A stretch of 64,000 nt of DNA, taken from contig NZ_JAAVUX010000021.1 in assembly GCF_018449655.1 (NCBI RefSeq), positions 31,604 to 95,603 on the forward strand, read 5' to 3'. The translations under genes were made by a program, and so were the position numbers. Below, in pieces: positions 43,367 through 51,792 of the stretch. Position 1 is the stretch's first letter. Each line of letters starts with the position of its first letter. Source of the DNA: Pseudomonas sp. dw_358. Its GTDB lineage: Bacteria; Pseudomonadota; Gammaproteobacteria; Pseudomonadales; Pseudomonadaceae. Below the pieces are notes generated by a model. That model searched no databases, was not told the origin of the DNA, and worked only from the letters and a program-made list of their open reading frames with translations.

Positions 43367-45151
43367 ATGACTCAAACGCCCCCCCGTCGCCTGCGCAGCC
43401 AGGAATGGTTCGACGACCCCAGCCACGCCGACATGACCGCGCTCTACGTCGAGCGCTACATGAACCAGGGCCTGACCCGTGCCGAGTTGCAGTCCGGGCG
43501 GCCGATCATCGGCATTGCCCAGACCGGCAGCGACCTGACCCCCTGCAACCGCCATCACATCGAACTGGCCAAGCGGGTCAAGGACGGCATTCGCGACGCC
43601 GGCGGCATTCCCATGGAGTTTCCCGTCCACCCCATCGCCGAACAGACCCGCCGGCCGACGGCGGCGCTGGACCGTAACCTCGCCTATCTGGGCCTGGTGG
43701 AAGTGCTGCACGGCTACCCCCTCGATGGCGTGGTGCTGACCACCGGCTGTGACAAGACCACCCCGGCGTGCCTGATGGCCGCTGCCACCACTGACCTGCC
43801 GTCCATCGTGCTGTCCGGCGGGCCGATGCTCGATGGCTGGCACAAGGGTCAGCGCATCGGCTCCGGCACGGTACTGTGGCATGCGCGCAACCTGCTCAGC
43901 GCCGGCGAAATCGACTACGAAGGCTTCATGACCCTGACCACTGCCGCCTCACCCTCGGTGGGCCACTGCAACACCATGGGCACGGCGTTGTCGATGAATG
44001 CGTTGGCCGAGGCGCTGGGCATGTCCCTGCCCGGCTGCGCCAGCATCCCCGCGCCTTACCGCGAGCGCGGGCAGATGGCCTACGCCACCGGCCTGCGCAT
44101 CGTCGACCTGGTGCGCGACGACGTGCGGCCTTCGCAGATCATGACCCACGCCGCGTTCGAGAACGCCATTGCCGTGGCCTCGGCTTTGGGCGCGTCCACC
44201 AACTGCCCGCCGCACCTGATCGCCATCGCCCGCCACAGCGGCATCGACCTGTCCCTGGAAGACTGGCAACGGGTCGGCGAAGACGTGCCCTTGCTGGTCA
44301 ACTGCATGCCGGCCGGCGAGTACCTGGGTGAAAGCTTCCACCGCGCCGGCGGCGTACCGGCGGTGATGCACGAGCTGGACAAGGTCGGCCGCCTGCACCG
44401 CGACTGCCAGTCGGTGAGCGGGCGCAGCATGGGCGAGATTGTCGCTGATGCTGTCACCGGTGACCGTGACGTGATCCGCAGCTATGAAGAGCCACTCAAG
44501 CACCGCGCCGGCTTCATCGTCCTCAGCGGCAACTTTTTCGACAGCGCGATCATGAAGATGTCAGTGGTGGGCGAGGCCTTTCGCAGCACCTACCTGAGCG
44601 ACCCGCAACAGCCCAACTGCTGGGAAGCGCGGGCCATTGTCTTCGACGGCCCGGAAGACTATCAAGCGCGGATCAACGACCCGGCGCTGGACATCGACGA
44701 CCGCTGCATTCTGGTGATCCGCGGCTGCGGCACCGTGGGCTACCCCGGCAGCGCCGAGGTGGTGAACATGGCGCCGCCCTCGGCGCTGATCAAGGCCGGT
44801 ATCGACGCCTTGCCCTGCCTGGGGGATGGCCGGCAGAGCGGCACCTCGGCCAGCCCGTCGATTCTCAACATGTCCCCGGAATCAGCCGTTGGCGGCGGCC
44901 TGGCACTGCTGCGCACGGGCGACCGCCTGCGCATCGACCTCAACGCCCGCAGCGTCAACCTGTTGGTGGACGACGCCGAGCTCGACGTGCGCCGCCAGGA
45001 GCCCTTGCCCGCCCTCGCCCCTTCGCAGACCCCGTGGCAGGAGCTATACCGGCAACTGGTCGGGCAACTGTCCACGGGTGGCTGCCTGGAGCCGGCGACC
45101 CTGTACTGGCGGGTCATTCCGGAAAACGGCCCGCCTCGCCATTCCCACTGA
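43367..45151 (+). CDS. IlvD/Edd family sugar-acid dehydratase
   Basis: Fe-S dehydratase of 594 residues from MTQTPPRRLRSQEWFDD, with a good GGAG site. Cluster cysteines lie in TGSDLTPCNRHH, TTGCDKTTPACLMAA and SVGHCNTMGTALSMNALAEA. CGTVGYPGSAEVVNM near residue 460 is typical. Sugar-acid members (arabinonate, xylonate, fuconate-type) convert an aldonate to a 2-keto-3-deoxy acid. This is the entry reaction of the operon. It is 16 bp upstream of the AraD1-like gene. Confidence 0.93.
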   Translation: MTQTPPRRLRSQEWFDDPSHADMTALYVERYMNQGLTRAELQSGRPIIGIAQTGSDLTPCNRHHIELAKRVKDGIRDAGGIPMEFPVHPIAEQTRRPTAALDRNLAYLGLVEVLHGYPLDGVVLTTGCDKTTPACLMAAATTDLPSIVLSGGPMLDGWHKGQRIGSGTVLWHARNLLSAGEIDYEGFMTLTTAASPSVGHCNTMGTALSMNALAEALGMSLPGCASIPAPYRERGQMAYATGLRIVDLVRDDVRPSQIMTHAAFENAIAVASALGASTNCPPHLIAIARHSGIDLSLEDWQRVGEDVPLLVNCMPAGEYLGESFHRAGGVPAVMHELDKVGRLHRDCQSVSGRSMGEIVADAVTGDRDVIRSYEEPLKHRAGFIVLSGNFFDSAIMKMSVVGEAFRSTYLSDPQQPNCWEARAIVFDGPEDYQARINDPALDIDDRCILVIRGCGTVGYPGSAEVVNMAPPSALIKAGIDALPCLGDGRQSGTSASPSILNMSPESAVGGGLALLRTGDRLRIDLNARSVNLLVDDAELDVRRQEPLPALAPSQTPWQELYRQLVGQLSTGGCLEPATLYWRVIPENGPPRHSH

Positions 45152-45167
45152 TTAAAAGGATCAACCT

Positions 45168-46349
45168 ATGCAAACGCTGCAATTGACCCTCGACAACAGC
45201 CTGCCGGCCGATTGGCAACGGGCGACTCTGGTGGGCCGGGTCTGGCTGCCCGGCGCCCTCGCCGGGCCGGCCGTGGTGGTCATTCGCGACGGCGAGGTGC
45301 TGGACATCACCGCACACTTCGCCACCTTGAGCCTGGTGCTGGACAGCGAGGCGCCGGTCGAGGCCGTGCGCCAGGCGGACGGTGTTTCACTGGGCAGCCT
45401 GGCCAGCCTGCTGAGCAACAGCGGCGAGCAGCGCGACGTCGGCCAGCCCTTTCTGTTGGCGCCCGCCGACCTCCAGGTGATCAAGGCCGCCGGGGTGACC
45501 TTTGCCGCCAGCATGATCGAGCGAGTCATCGAAGAAAAAGCCGGTGGTGACGCGCAGCGCGCCGAACAGATCCGCACCTTGGTGCAGGAAGTCATCGGTG
45601 ACAATCTCCGCGACCTGCGCCCTGGATCCCCCGAGGCCATGCGCCTCAAGCAGGTGTTGATCGAGCAGAACATGTGGTCGCAATACCTGGAAGTGGGCAT
45701 CGGCCCGGACGCGGAGATCTTCACCAAGGCGCCGATCATGGCCGCCGTCGGCAGCGGCAGCGCCATCGGCGTGCACCCCGGCTCCAGCTGGAACAACCCG
45801 GAGCCGGAAGTGGTGCTGGCGGTGGACAGCCGCGGACGCATCCACGGCGCGACCCTGGGCAACGACGTCAACCTGCGCGACTTCGAAGGGCGCAGCGCAC
45901 TGCTGCTGAGCAAGGCCAAGGACAACAACGCGTCGTGCGCCCTGGGGCCGTTCATTCGCCTGTTCGACGAACACTTCAATCTCGATGATGTACGCCGCTG
46001 CGACGTCGCCCTTCGGGTCGAGGGCCAGGAAGGCTACGTGCTCAACGGCAAAAGCTCCATGAGCCAGATCAGCCGTGACCCGGCCGACCTCGCTGGCCAG
46101 ACCTTGAACCGCAACCACCAGTACCCGGACGGGTTCGTGCTGTTTCTCGGTACCCTGTTCGCCCCTGTCGATGACCGCGATCAACCGGGCCAGGGGTTTA
46201 CCCACAAGGAGGGGGACGTGGTGAGTATTTCCTCGCCGCTGCTGGGTGCGCTGCATAACCGGGTGACCGGCAGTGACCAGGCGCCGGTCTGGGCGTTCGG
46301 GGTCGGTGCGTTGATGCGGAATCTGGCACGACGGGGGGTTCTGGGCTAG
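45168..46349 (+). CDS. araD1: AraD1/XylX-like FAH-fold 2-keto-3-deoxy acid dehydratase
   Basis: Protein of 393 residues with a C-terminal FAH-like domain. EVGIGPDAEIFTKAPIMAAV, GVHPGSSWNNPEPEVVLAV (metal glutamates) and GATLGNDVNLRDFEGRSALL are the key segments. It resembles AraD1/XylX proteins that dehydrate 2-keto-3-deoxy-pentonates to 2-oxoglutarate semialdehyde. No semialdehyde dehydrogenase gene is adjacent. AAAGGA precedes the ATG. It ends the rightward operon, and a REP pair begins at its stop. Confidence 0.88.
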   Translation: MQTLQLTLDNSLPADWQRATLVGRVWLPGALAGPAVVVIRDGEVLDITAHFATLSLVLDSEAPVEAVRQADGVSLGSLASLLSNSGEQRDVGQPFLLAPADLQVIKAAGVTFAASMIERVIEEKAGGDAQRAEQIRTLVQEVIGDNLRDLRPGSPEAMRLKQVLIEQNMWSQYLEVGIGPDAEIFTKAPIMAAVGSGSAIGVHPGSSWNNPEPEVVLAVDSRGRIHGATLGNDVNLRDFEGRSALLLSKAKDNNASCALGPFIRLFDEHFNLDDVRRCDVALRVEGQEGYVLNGKSSMSQISRDPADLAGQTLNRNHQYPDGFVLFLGTLFAPVDDRDQPGQGFTHKEGDVVSISSPLLGALHNRVTGSDQAPVWAFGVGALMRNLARRGVLG

Positions 46350-46402
46350 CCGAGCGCGCTCGGTCCTACAGGGGTAGTCCAGAACCGAGCTTGCTCGGGA
46401 AC
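46349..46402. repeat. Short REP pair
   Basis: Inverted CCGAGCGCGCTCGGTCCTAC and GAACCGAGCTTGCTCGGGA units lie between the convergent araD1 and MFS genes. The MFS stop falls between the two halves. Confidence 0.75.
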
Positions 46403-47586
46403 GAGGCCCGGGTCCGCACCCCAAAAACCACAACCGGGACCAAGGTCAACACCGCCGTCCCGGCAATCACCAAAGTCACCACCGTCACCCCCAGATGATC
46501 CCCCACCCCCCCATACAACACCGGCGCCAAGGCCCCGGAGCCAATGGTGCCGGTATAGAAAATCGCAAACGCCCGCTCCAGTCGCGACGACTCCACCACA
46601 TCCGCCACTGCCCCATAGAACACCGAGGACGTGCCGTTGAGCACCGCCCCCAGCAGCGGCAGGGCAATCAGCCCCACCGTCAGCGGCGCCAACAGCACCA
46701 CGGCAATCAACCCCGCCGTCGCCAGTTCGGTGGTGAACACGGTACGGATCAACCCCAGCGATTCGGACAGCCAGCCACACAGGAACTTGCCCACTGCCCC
46801 GCCGATGAACACCAGCGTCAAGGCCACGCCGGTCTGCGCCATGGAGCCGCCGTTGGCCTTGATGATGAACGGCAGAAACGTCAGAAAGCCCATGCGCACG
46901 GCGCTGTCGAAAATGCCGGTGGCCAGCAGTGCGTAAAAGGCCACCGGGTTGTCACGGACGTCGTGACGAGGCTGTTCGGCGATCGGGCTGGCCTGAGGGT
47001 TACGCCCGGGAGCAGCGCGAAACAGCCGCCACATGACCAGTGCCGACAACACGCCGAGACCGGCATACACCGTCACGGCATGTGTGTAGGACGTATACGT
47101 CAACAACACGGTCGCACTCGCCGGCAACAGCGATTTGCCCAGGTCACCGGCGAAGTTGTAGATGCCCAGCGGCTTCTTTGCGTCGCGGCCATAGGCCCGC
47201 GAGACCATCGCCGAAGCAATGGGGTGCTGAGTACTGGCGCCAATCCCCGAGATCACCAGTGCCAGGCCCAGCAGCAGGACACTGTCGGTCAACCCGCCGA
47301 GCCACCAACCCAGGCCCGTCACCGCCGTGGCGCCCACCAGCAGATAGTGCGGGCGCGGCAGCTTCATGGCCACCGACGACGCCGGAATCTGTAACGCCGC
47401 CAGGGTCAGGCTGTAGGCACTGCGCAGCAGGCTGAGCGCGGTGTAGCTGAGCCCGAAATGCGCCTGCCAGAACGGCAGAAAGGCATACACCAGATCGCTC
47501 AAACCGTCGTGGGTCGCGTGGGCCAGGCAGGCCGCGACCAGCGTGCGACGGCGAGCGGTTGTGTGCGAAGCGTCTTGCATTGTCAT
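46366..47586 (-). CDS. MFS transporter, fosmidomycin-resistance (Fsr)-like
   Basis: Inner-membrane carrier of 406 residues from MTMQDASHTTARRRTLV; a longer frame exists but its extra 73 residues are not membrane-like. HATHDGLSDLVYAFLPFWQ, GSMAQTGVALTLVFIGGAVG and LGAVLNGTSSVFYGAVADVV fit the Fsr-like efflux group. The last residues (SKLGSGLPL) are encoded by the REP sequence, so the natural C-terminus may have been altered by REP insertion. It is divergent from the LysR gene at 47693, which may regulate it. Confidence 0.88.
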   Translation of the reverse strand: MTMQDASHTTARRRTLVAACLAHATHDGLSDLVYAFLPFWQAHFGLSYTALSLLRSAYSLTLAALQIPASSVAMKLPRPHYLLVGATAVTGLGWWLGGLTDSVLLLGLALVISGIGASTQHPIASAMVSRAYGRDAKKPLGIYNFAGDLGKSLLPASATVLLTYTSYTHAVTVYAGLGVLSALVMWRLFRAAPGRNPQASPIAEQPRHDVRDNPVAFYALLATGIFDSAVRMGFLTFLPFIIKANGGSMAQTGVALTLVFIGGAVGKFLCGWLSESLGLIRTVFTTELATAGLIAVVLLAPLTVGLIALPLLGAVLNGTSSVFYGAVADVVESSRLERAFAIFYTGTIGSGALAPVLYGGVGDHLGVTVVTLVIAGTAVLTLVPVVVFGVRTRASFPSKLGSGLPL

Positions 47587-47692
47587 GGCCAAACCCGCTG
47601 AATACCCATCAGGCGGCCATTCTAGAGTGGCCGCTGCAGGCCCCGTGAGTGAAACGAATTCATACCCCATGAGCCTTTTTGGAGCCGCGCCG

Positions 47693-48616
47693 ATGGCCGC
47701 CCGCAAACTCCCGTCACTGGTGTCGCTCAAGGGTTTCGAAGCCTGTGCCCGGCACCTGAATTTTTCCCAGGCGGCCGCCGAACTGCACCTGACGCAGAGC
47801 GCCATCAGCCATCAGATCAAGCAGCTGGAGGAGGCCATCGGCAGCCCGCTGTTCGAGCGCAATGCCGGTGCCATGAGCCTGACCGATGCTGGCGTCGAAC
47901 TGTTGCCCATGGCTCGACGCTTCTTTCGCGAGCTCACCGGCCTGCAAGACAAATGCGCGAAAGAAGGGGTGCGCCCGGTCACCCTGGAGATCTTCGTGCA
48001 TGACTCCTTTGCCAATACCTGGCTGCTGCCGCGGCTCGGCGGCTTTACCGCGCAATGGCCTCACGTCGACATCAAGCTGGCCAACGAAGAGCTGGCCCGC
48101 TTCGACGCCAGCCACGGGCAGGTGGCGTTGAAGATCGGTCCCGAGTCTCATGCGTGGCCGGGGCTCTACAGTGAATTCGTGCTCGAAGAACAGATGTTCC
48201 CGGTGTGCAGCCCGAACTTGATTGCGGCCTTGGGACGCCCCGAGTGCGCGGCCGATGTGTTGAAATATCCGCTGATTTTCCGCGCCCGCAGTATGCTCAA
48301 CGGCGGCTCCTCCCGCGCCCCTTCCTGGGAGGCCTGGCTGGCGCATCACGGCCTGCCCCTCGCCCCAGTCGACCGCGCGCTGACGGTGCCCCACAGCAGC
48401 ATGGCGGTGCTGGCCGCTGTACGCGGCCTGGGCGTGGCCATGGCGCGCACCTCCCACCTCTCCGACGAGCTGGACAGCGGCAAGCTGGAAAAACTGTTGC
48501 CCGAAGACCTCGACACCCACAGCGGCTACCACTTTCTATGCGCTCCCGGCAAGGAGCAGACGCCGCCGGTGGACGCCTTTCTCCGCTGGCTCCACCACGA
48601 GATTCACAGACGCTGA
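47693..48616 (+). CDS. LysR family regulator (GcvA-like)
   Basis: Regulator of 307 residues from MAARKLPSLVSLKGFEACA, preceded by GGAG; an in-frame ATG eight codons earlier is possible. The helix-turn-helix is NFSQAAAELHLTQSAISHQI followed by KQLEEAIGSPLFERN. The effector domain shows PLIFRARSMLNGGSS and AVLAAVRGLGVAMAR. It is divergent from the Fsr-like MFS gene with about 106 bp between starts. Its end overlaps the convergent AraC gene by 13 bp. Confidence 0.92.
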   Translation: MAARKLPSLVSLKGFEACARHLNFSQAAAELHLTQSAISHQIKQLEEAIGSPLFERNAGAMSLTDAGVELLPMARRFFRELTGLQDKCAKEGVRPVTLEIFVHDSFANTWLLPRLGGFTAQWPHVDIKLANEELARFDASHGQVALKIGPESHAWPGLYSEFVLEEQMFPVCSPNLIAALGRPECAADVLKYPLIFRARSMLNGGSSRAPSWEAWLAHHGLPLAPVDRALTVPHSSMAVLAAVRGLGVAMARTSHLSDELDSGKLEKLLPEDLDTHSGYHFLCAPGKEQTPPVDAFLRWLHHEIHRR

Positions 48617-49527
48617 GCACGGCCCTCGTCGCCGGGATTGCGCTCGTAATAGCGCTTGTATTCGCGGCTGAACTGCGAAGTGCTCTGGTAGCCGACCCGA
48701 TGGGCCACCTGGGCCACGCCCAGACCTTCTCCGATCAGCATCTGCTGGGCCTTGAGCAGGCGCAGGCGCTTGAGGTATTGCACCGGCGACAGCAGGGTGC
48801 TGCGCTTGAAATGCTCATGAAAGGTTGACGCACTCATGTTCGCGCAGCGAGCCAGTTGCTCCACGCTCAAGGGTTCGGCATAGCGTTCGCGCAGGTAGCT
48901 GAGGGACGAGGCAATCCGGGCAAAGTGGCCTTGCTGCTCCACCAGCGCCTGGAGCACCCCGGCCTGCGGCCCACGCAGCGCCACATACAGCACTTCACGC
49001 ACCCGCGCGCGGCCCATCACCTGGCACTCCAGCGGATCGTGCAGGCAGCGCAGCAAGCGCTCGACGCTGTCGCGCATGGCCTGGTCCAGTTCAGCCGAGG
49101 TCATGGATTCCGGCGTCTGCAACTGCGCGCCACGGGCCGGCTCCAGCCCCATCGCCTCCACCAGTTCGCCCAGCACCAGACGGTCGATGGCCACGGCCAC
49201 GCCGTAGAGCGGCTCTTGAGGGGTGGCAAAGGTTTCGCACATGAAGGGCACCGACAAGGCCTGCACCAGGTAATGCCCGGCGCCGTACTCCAGCGTCCGG
49301 GGCCCCAGGCGGGCCAGCTTGCTGCCCTGGGCCAGAATCATCAGGCTCGGCTCGTAGATCTGCGGGCTGCTGGCGACGTAATGATCCCAGCTGAGCACCT
49401 GGACTTGCGGCAGCAGGGTGTCGACAAAACCGGGGCGCGTTGCCAGCGGCTGGATCAGCGCGCACAGGCTGGCGTTGGCATCATGGTGGAGCGTGAGCAT
49501 GGGTGACCCGAGCGGAGGATTGGACAT
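48604..49527 (-). CDS. AraC family regulator
   Basis: Regulator of 307 residues from MSNPPLGSPMLTLHHDAN, or 298 from the internal ATG at 49500. The N-terminal AraC_N domain includes YEPSLMILAQGSKLARLG and VQALSVPFMCET. The C-terminal two-HTH domain has LSVEQLARCANMSASTFHEH and LGVAQVAHRVGYQSTSQFSR. It is divergent from the alcohol dehydrogenase, a common pairing in Pseudomonas, and probably activates it in response to an aldehyde or alcohol. A longer open frame upstream is antisense to the dehydrogenase. Confidence 0.93.
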   Translation of the reverse strand: MSNPPLGSPMLTLHHDANASLCALIQPLATRPGFVDTLLPQVQVLSWDHYVASSPQIYEPSLMILAQGSKLARLGPRTLEYGAGHYLVQALSVPFMCETFATPQEPLYGVAVAIDRLVLGELVEAMGLEPARGAQLQTPESMTSAELDQAMRDSVERLLRCLHDPLECQVMGRARVREVLYVALRGPQAGVLQALVEQQGHFARIASSLSYLRERYAEPLSVEQLARCANMSASTFHEHFKRSTLLSPVQYLKRLRLLKAQQMLIGEGLGVAQVAHRVGYQSTSQFSREYKRYYERNPGDEGRAQRL

Positions 49528-49674
49528 GGCTATCTTCGCAGATATCGGCCGCTGCGACAGGCCCCAGGTCACACAACCGGAGGATCGGGCATGACAGCCG
49601 GAGGAATGTTCATGGCCGCCAATCGCCCCCTGGCGGACAATGGCCCTTCGATTTTTTCTGCTTGCGAGGTCTGC

Positions 49675-50724
49675 ATGTACACCGCCATTGGCTACGCCGC
49701 ACAATCCGCCACCGCCCCACTGGCCCCGATGACCTTCGAGCGCCGCAGCCCGCGGCCCGACGACGTGGCCATCGAGATCCTTTACTGCGGCGTGTGCCAC
49801 TCCGATATTCACCAGGCACGCAACGAATGGGGCATTGCCGTGTACCCGCTGATGCCGGGTCACGAGATCGTCGGCAAGGTCACCGCCGTAGGCAGCAACG
49901 TCACTCGCTACAAGGCCGGCGACGTCGTGGGTGTCGGCTGCATGGTGGATTCCTGCCGTCAGTGCTCGGCCTGTCAGGCGGACCTGGAACAGTACTGCCT
50001 GGCAGGCCCGACCATGACCTACGCCACCCCGGACCGGGTCGATGGCAGCAACACCATGGGCGGCTACTCCAACAGCATCGTGGTCAGCGAGCACTTCGTG
50101 GTGCGCATTCCCGCCGGTCTGGACCTGGCTTCGGCAGCGCCGATTCTCTGTGCCGGCATTACCACCTACTCGCCGCTCAAGCACTATGGCGTGAAAGCCG
50201 GTGACAAGGTCGGCGTACTCGGCATGGGCGGCCTGGGTCACATGGGCATCAAGTTCGCCAAGGCCATGGGCGCCGAAGTGACCCTCTTCACCCGCTCGGC
50301 CAGCAAGGCCGAAGAAGCCCGCCGCCAGGGTGCCGACCACGTGATCGTGTCCACCGACGCCGCGCAGATGGCCGCCGCTGCCGGGCGCTTCGATTTCCTG
50401 CTGGACACCATCCCGGTGCAGCACGACCTCAACCCCTACCTGGACACCCTGGCGTTCGATGGCGTGCATATCCTCGTCGGCCTGATCGAGCCGGTGGACC
50501 CGCCGGTGCACGCCGCCCACCTGGTCATGAAACGCCGCGTACTGGCCGGCTCCTTGATCGGCGGCATCGCAGAAACTCAGGAAGTCCTGGATTTCTGCGC
50601 CGAGCACGGGATCAGCTGCGACATCGAGATGCTGGATATCCAGAACATCAACGAAGCGTTCACACGGATGATTGCCGGTGATGTGAAGTATCGGTTCGTG
50701 ATTGACATGAACAGCCTGAAGTAA
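49675..50724 (+). CDS. Zinc-dependent NAD(P) alcohol dehydrogenase (YahK/CAD-like)
   Basis: Medium-chain dehydrogenase of 349 residues from MYTAIGYAAQSATA with GAGG upstream. Catalytic zinc ligands are in CGVCHSDIHQARNEWG and PGHE. Structural zinc cysteines are in DSCRQCSACQADLEQYC. The NADP-fold motif is VLGMGGLGHMGIKFAKAMG. The cinnamyl-alcohol/YahK branch reduces many aldehydes with NADPH. It is monocistronic and controlled, by inference, by the divergent AraC gene. Confidence 0.93.
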   Translation: MYTAIGYAAQSATAPLAPMTFERRSPRPDDVAIEILYCGVCHSDIHQARNEWGIAVYPLMPGHEIVGKVTAVGSNVTRYKAGDVVGVGCMVDSCRQCSACQADLEQYCLAGPTMTYATPDRVDGSNTMGGYSNSIVVSEHFVVRIPAGLDLASAAPILCAGITTYSPLKHYGVKAGDKVGVLGMGGLGHMGIKFAKAMGAEVTLFTRSASKAEEARRQGADHVIVSTDAAQMAAAAGRFDFLLDTIPVQHDLNPYLDTLAFDGVHILVGLIEPVDPPVHAAHLVMKRRVLAGSLIGGIAETQEVLDFCAEHGISCDIEMLDIQNINEAFTRMIAGDVKYRFVIDMNSLK

Positions 50725-50758
50725 CGCTTGGCCGGGGGCCTTTCGCGGCCCCTGGCGT

Positions 50759-51598
50759 CTACAAGCCCAGCAGCACCGCCCCCACCGCCACCACCAGGCA
50801 AGCGGCCCAACGCCCGGCGCTCACCGCCTCCCCCAGAAACACCCGCCCGATCAACACCGCAAACACCACGCTGGTCTCGCGCAGCGCCGAGACCGCGCCC
50901 ATGGCGCCGGTTTGCAAGGCCCAGATCACGATCCCGTAGGCGGCGATGGACACTAGGCCGCCGACCATCGAGGTGATCAGCGCTTTTGGCGCCGTGCGCA
51001 CCGGCCGCCACAGTGCCCACCACCCTCGCCGCAGGATGAACAGCAACGGCATGCTCGCGTAGGACACGAACATCCACGCCGTATAGCCCTCGGCGTGACC
51101 GCCAGACACCCTGACCCCCGCCCCGTCGATCACGGTATACAACGCAATGGTCGCACCGGTGACCAACGCCGCCAGCGCCCCGCCACGGGACAGGTGCCGG
51201 CCCTGCACGGCCAGGGCGAGGATACCGGCACTGATCAGCAGCACACCGACCCCATGCAAGGGCCCCACCGCCTCACCGGCGAACAGCGCCGCGCCCAGAG
51301 TCACCAGCAGCGGTGAAGAACCCCGCGCAATCGGATAGGCCTGGGCCAGATCAGTGGTGCGATAGGCGCGCACCAGGCTGACGTTGTAGACGATGTGCAC
51401 CAGCCCGGAGCTGATGATGTAGGGCCAGGCCGCCGCTGCAGGCAACGGCAAGACGAGGATGACCACCGTCGACACGGCGACGATGGCCAGGCTCATCCAG
51501 GCCATGGATAGAAATCGGTCGGTGTTGCCGTGCAGCAGGGCGTTCCAACTGGCATGAAGTACGGCGGCGAGCATCACCAGGGCGCTGGTGGTCCACAT
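50759..51598 (-). CDS. EamA/DMT-family transporter
   Basis: Ten-helix inner-membrane protein of 279 residues from MWTTSALVMLAAVLHASWNA, with AGAGGGA upstream. Two EamA repeats are visible; the second includes IVIWALQTGAMGAVSALRET followed by SVVFAVLIGRVFLGE. The family exports amino acids, amines or other metabolites. It is convergent with the alcohol dehydrogenase. Confidence 0.93.
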   Translation of the reverse strand: MWTTSALVMLAAVLHASWNALLHGNTDRFLSMAWMSLAIVAVSTVVILVLPLPAAAAWPYIISSGLVHIVYNVSLVRAYRTTDLAQAYPIARGSSPLLVTLGAALFAGEAVGPLHGVGVLLISAGILALAVQGRHLSRGGALAALVTGATIALYTVIDGAGVRVSGGHAEGYTAWMFVSYASMPLLFILRRGWWALWRPVRTAPKALITSMVGGLVSIAAYGIVIWALQTGAMGAVSALRETSVVFAVLIGRVFLGEAVSAGRWAACLVVAVGAVLLGL

Positions 51599-51792
51599 AG
51601 GTCCCTCTTTTTCAGTTTTATGGGGGGAAGGCAATTTACGTCATTTCGACCAGGCGGCGTCACCCACGGCGCGCGCCACTGTAAATTTTCTGAACTGTCA
51701 CGCGCCCACCCCCTCTATTAACTGCGCGGCGTTCGTCCGGCGCTCGCGGCCTCTTGCCGCGATTGGCACCTCTTATCGCGAGTTTTTGACCT

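Noticed and set aside
49528..50607. 360-residue extension upstream of the AraC gene
   Set aside because: Antisense to the zinc alcohol dehydrogenase; the AraC N-domain begins at 49527 or 49500.
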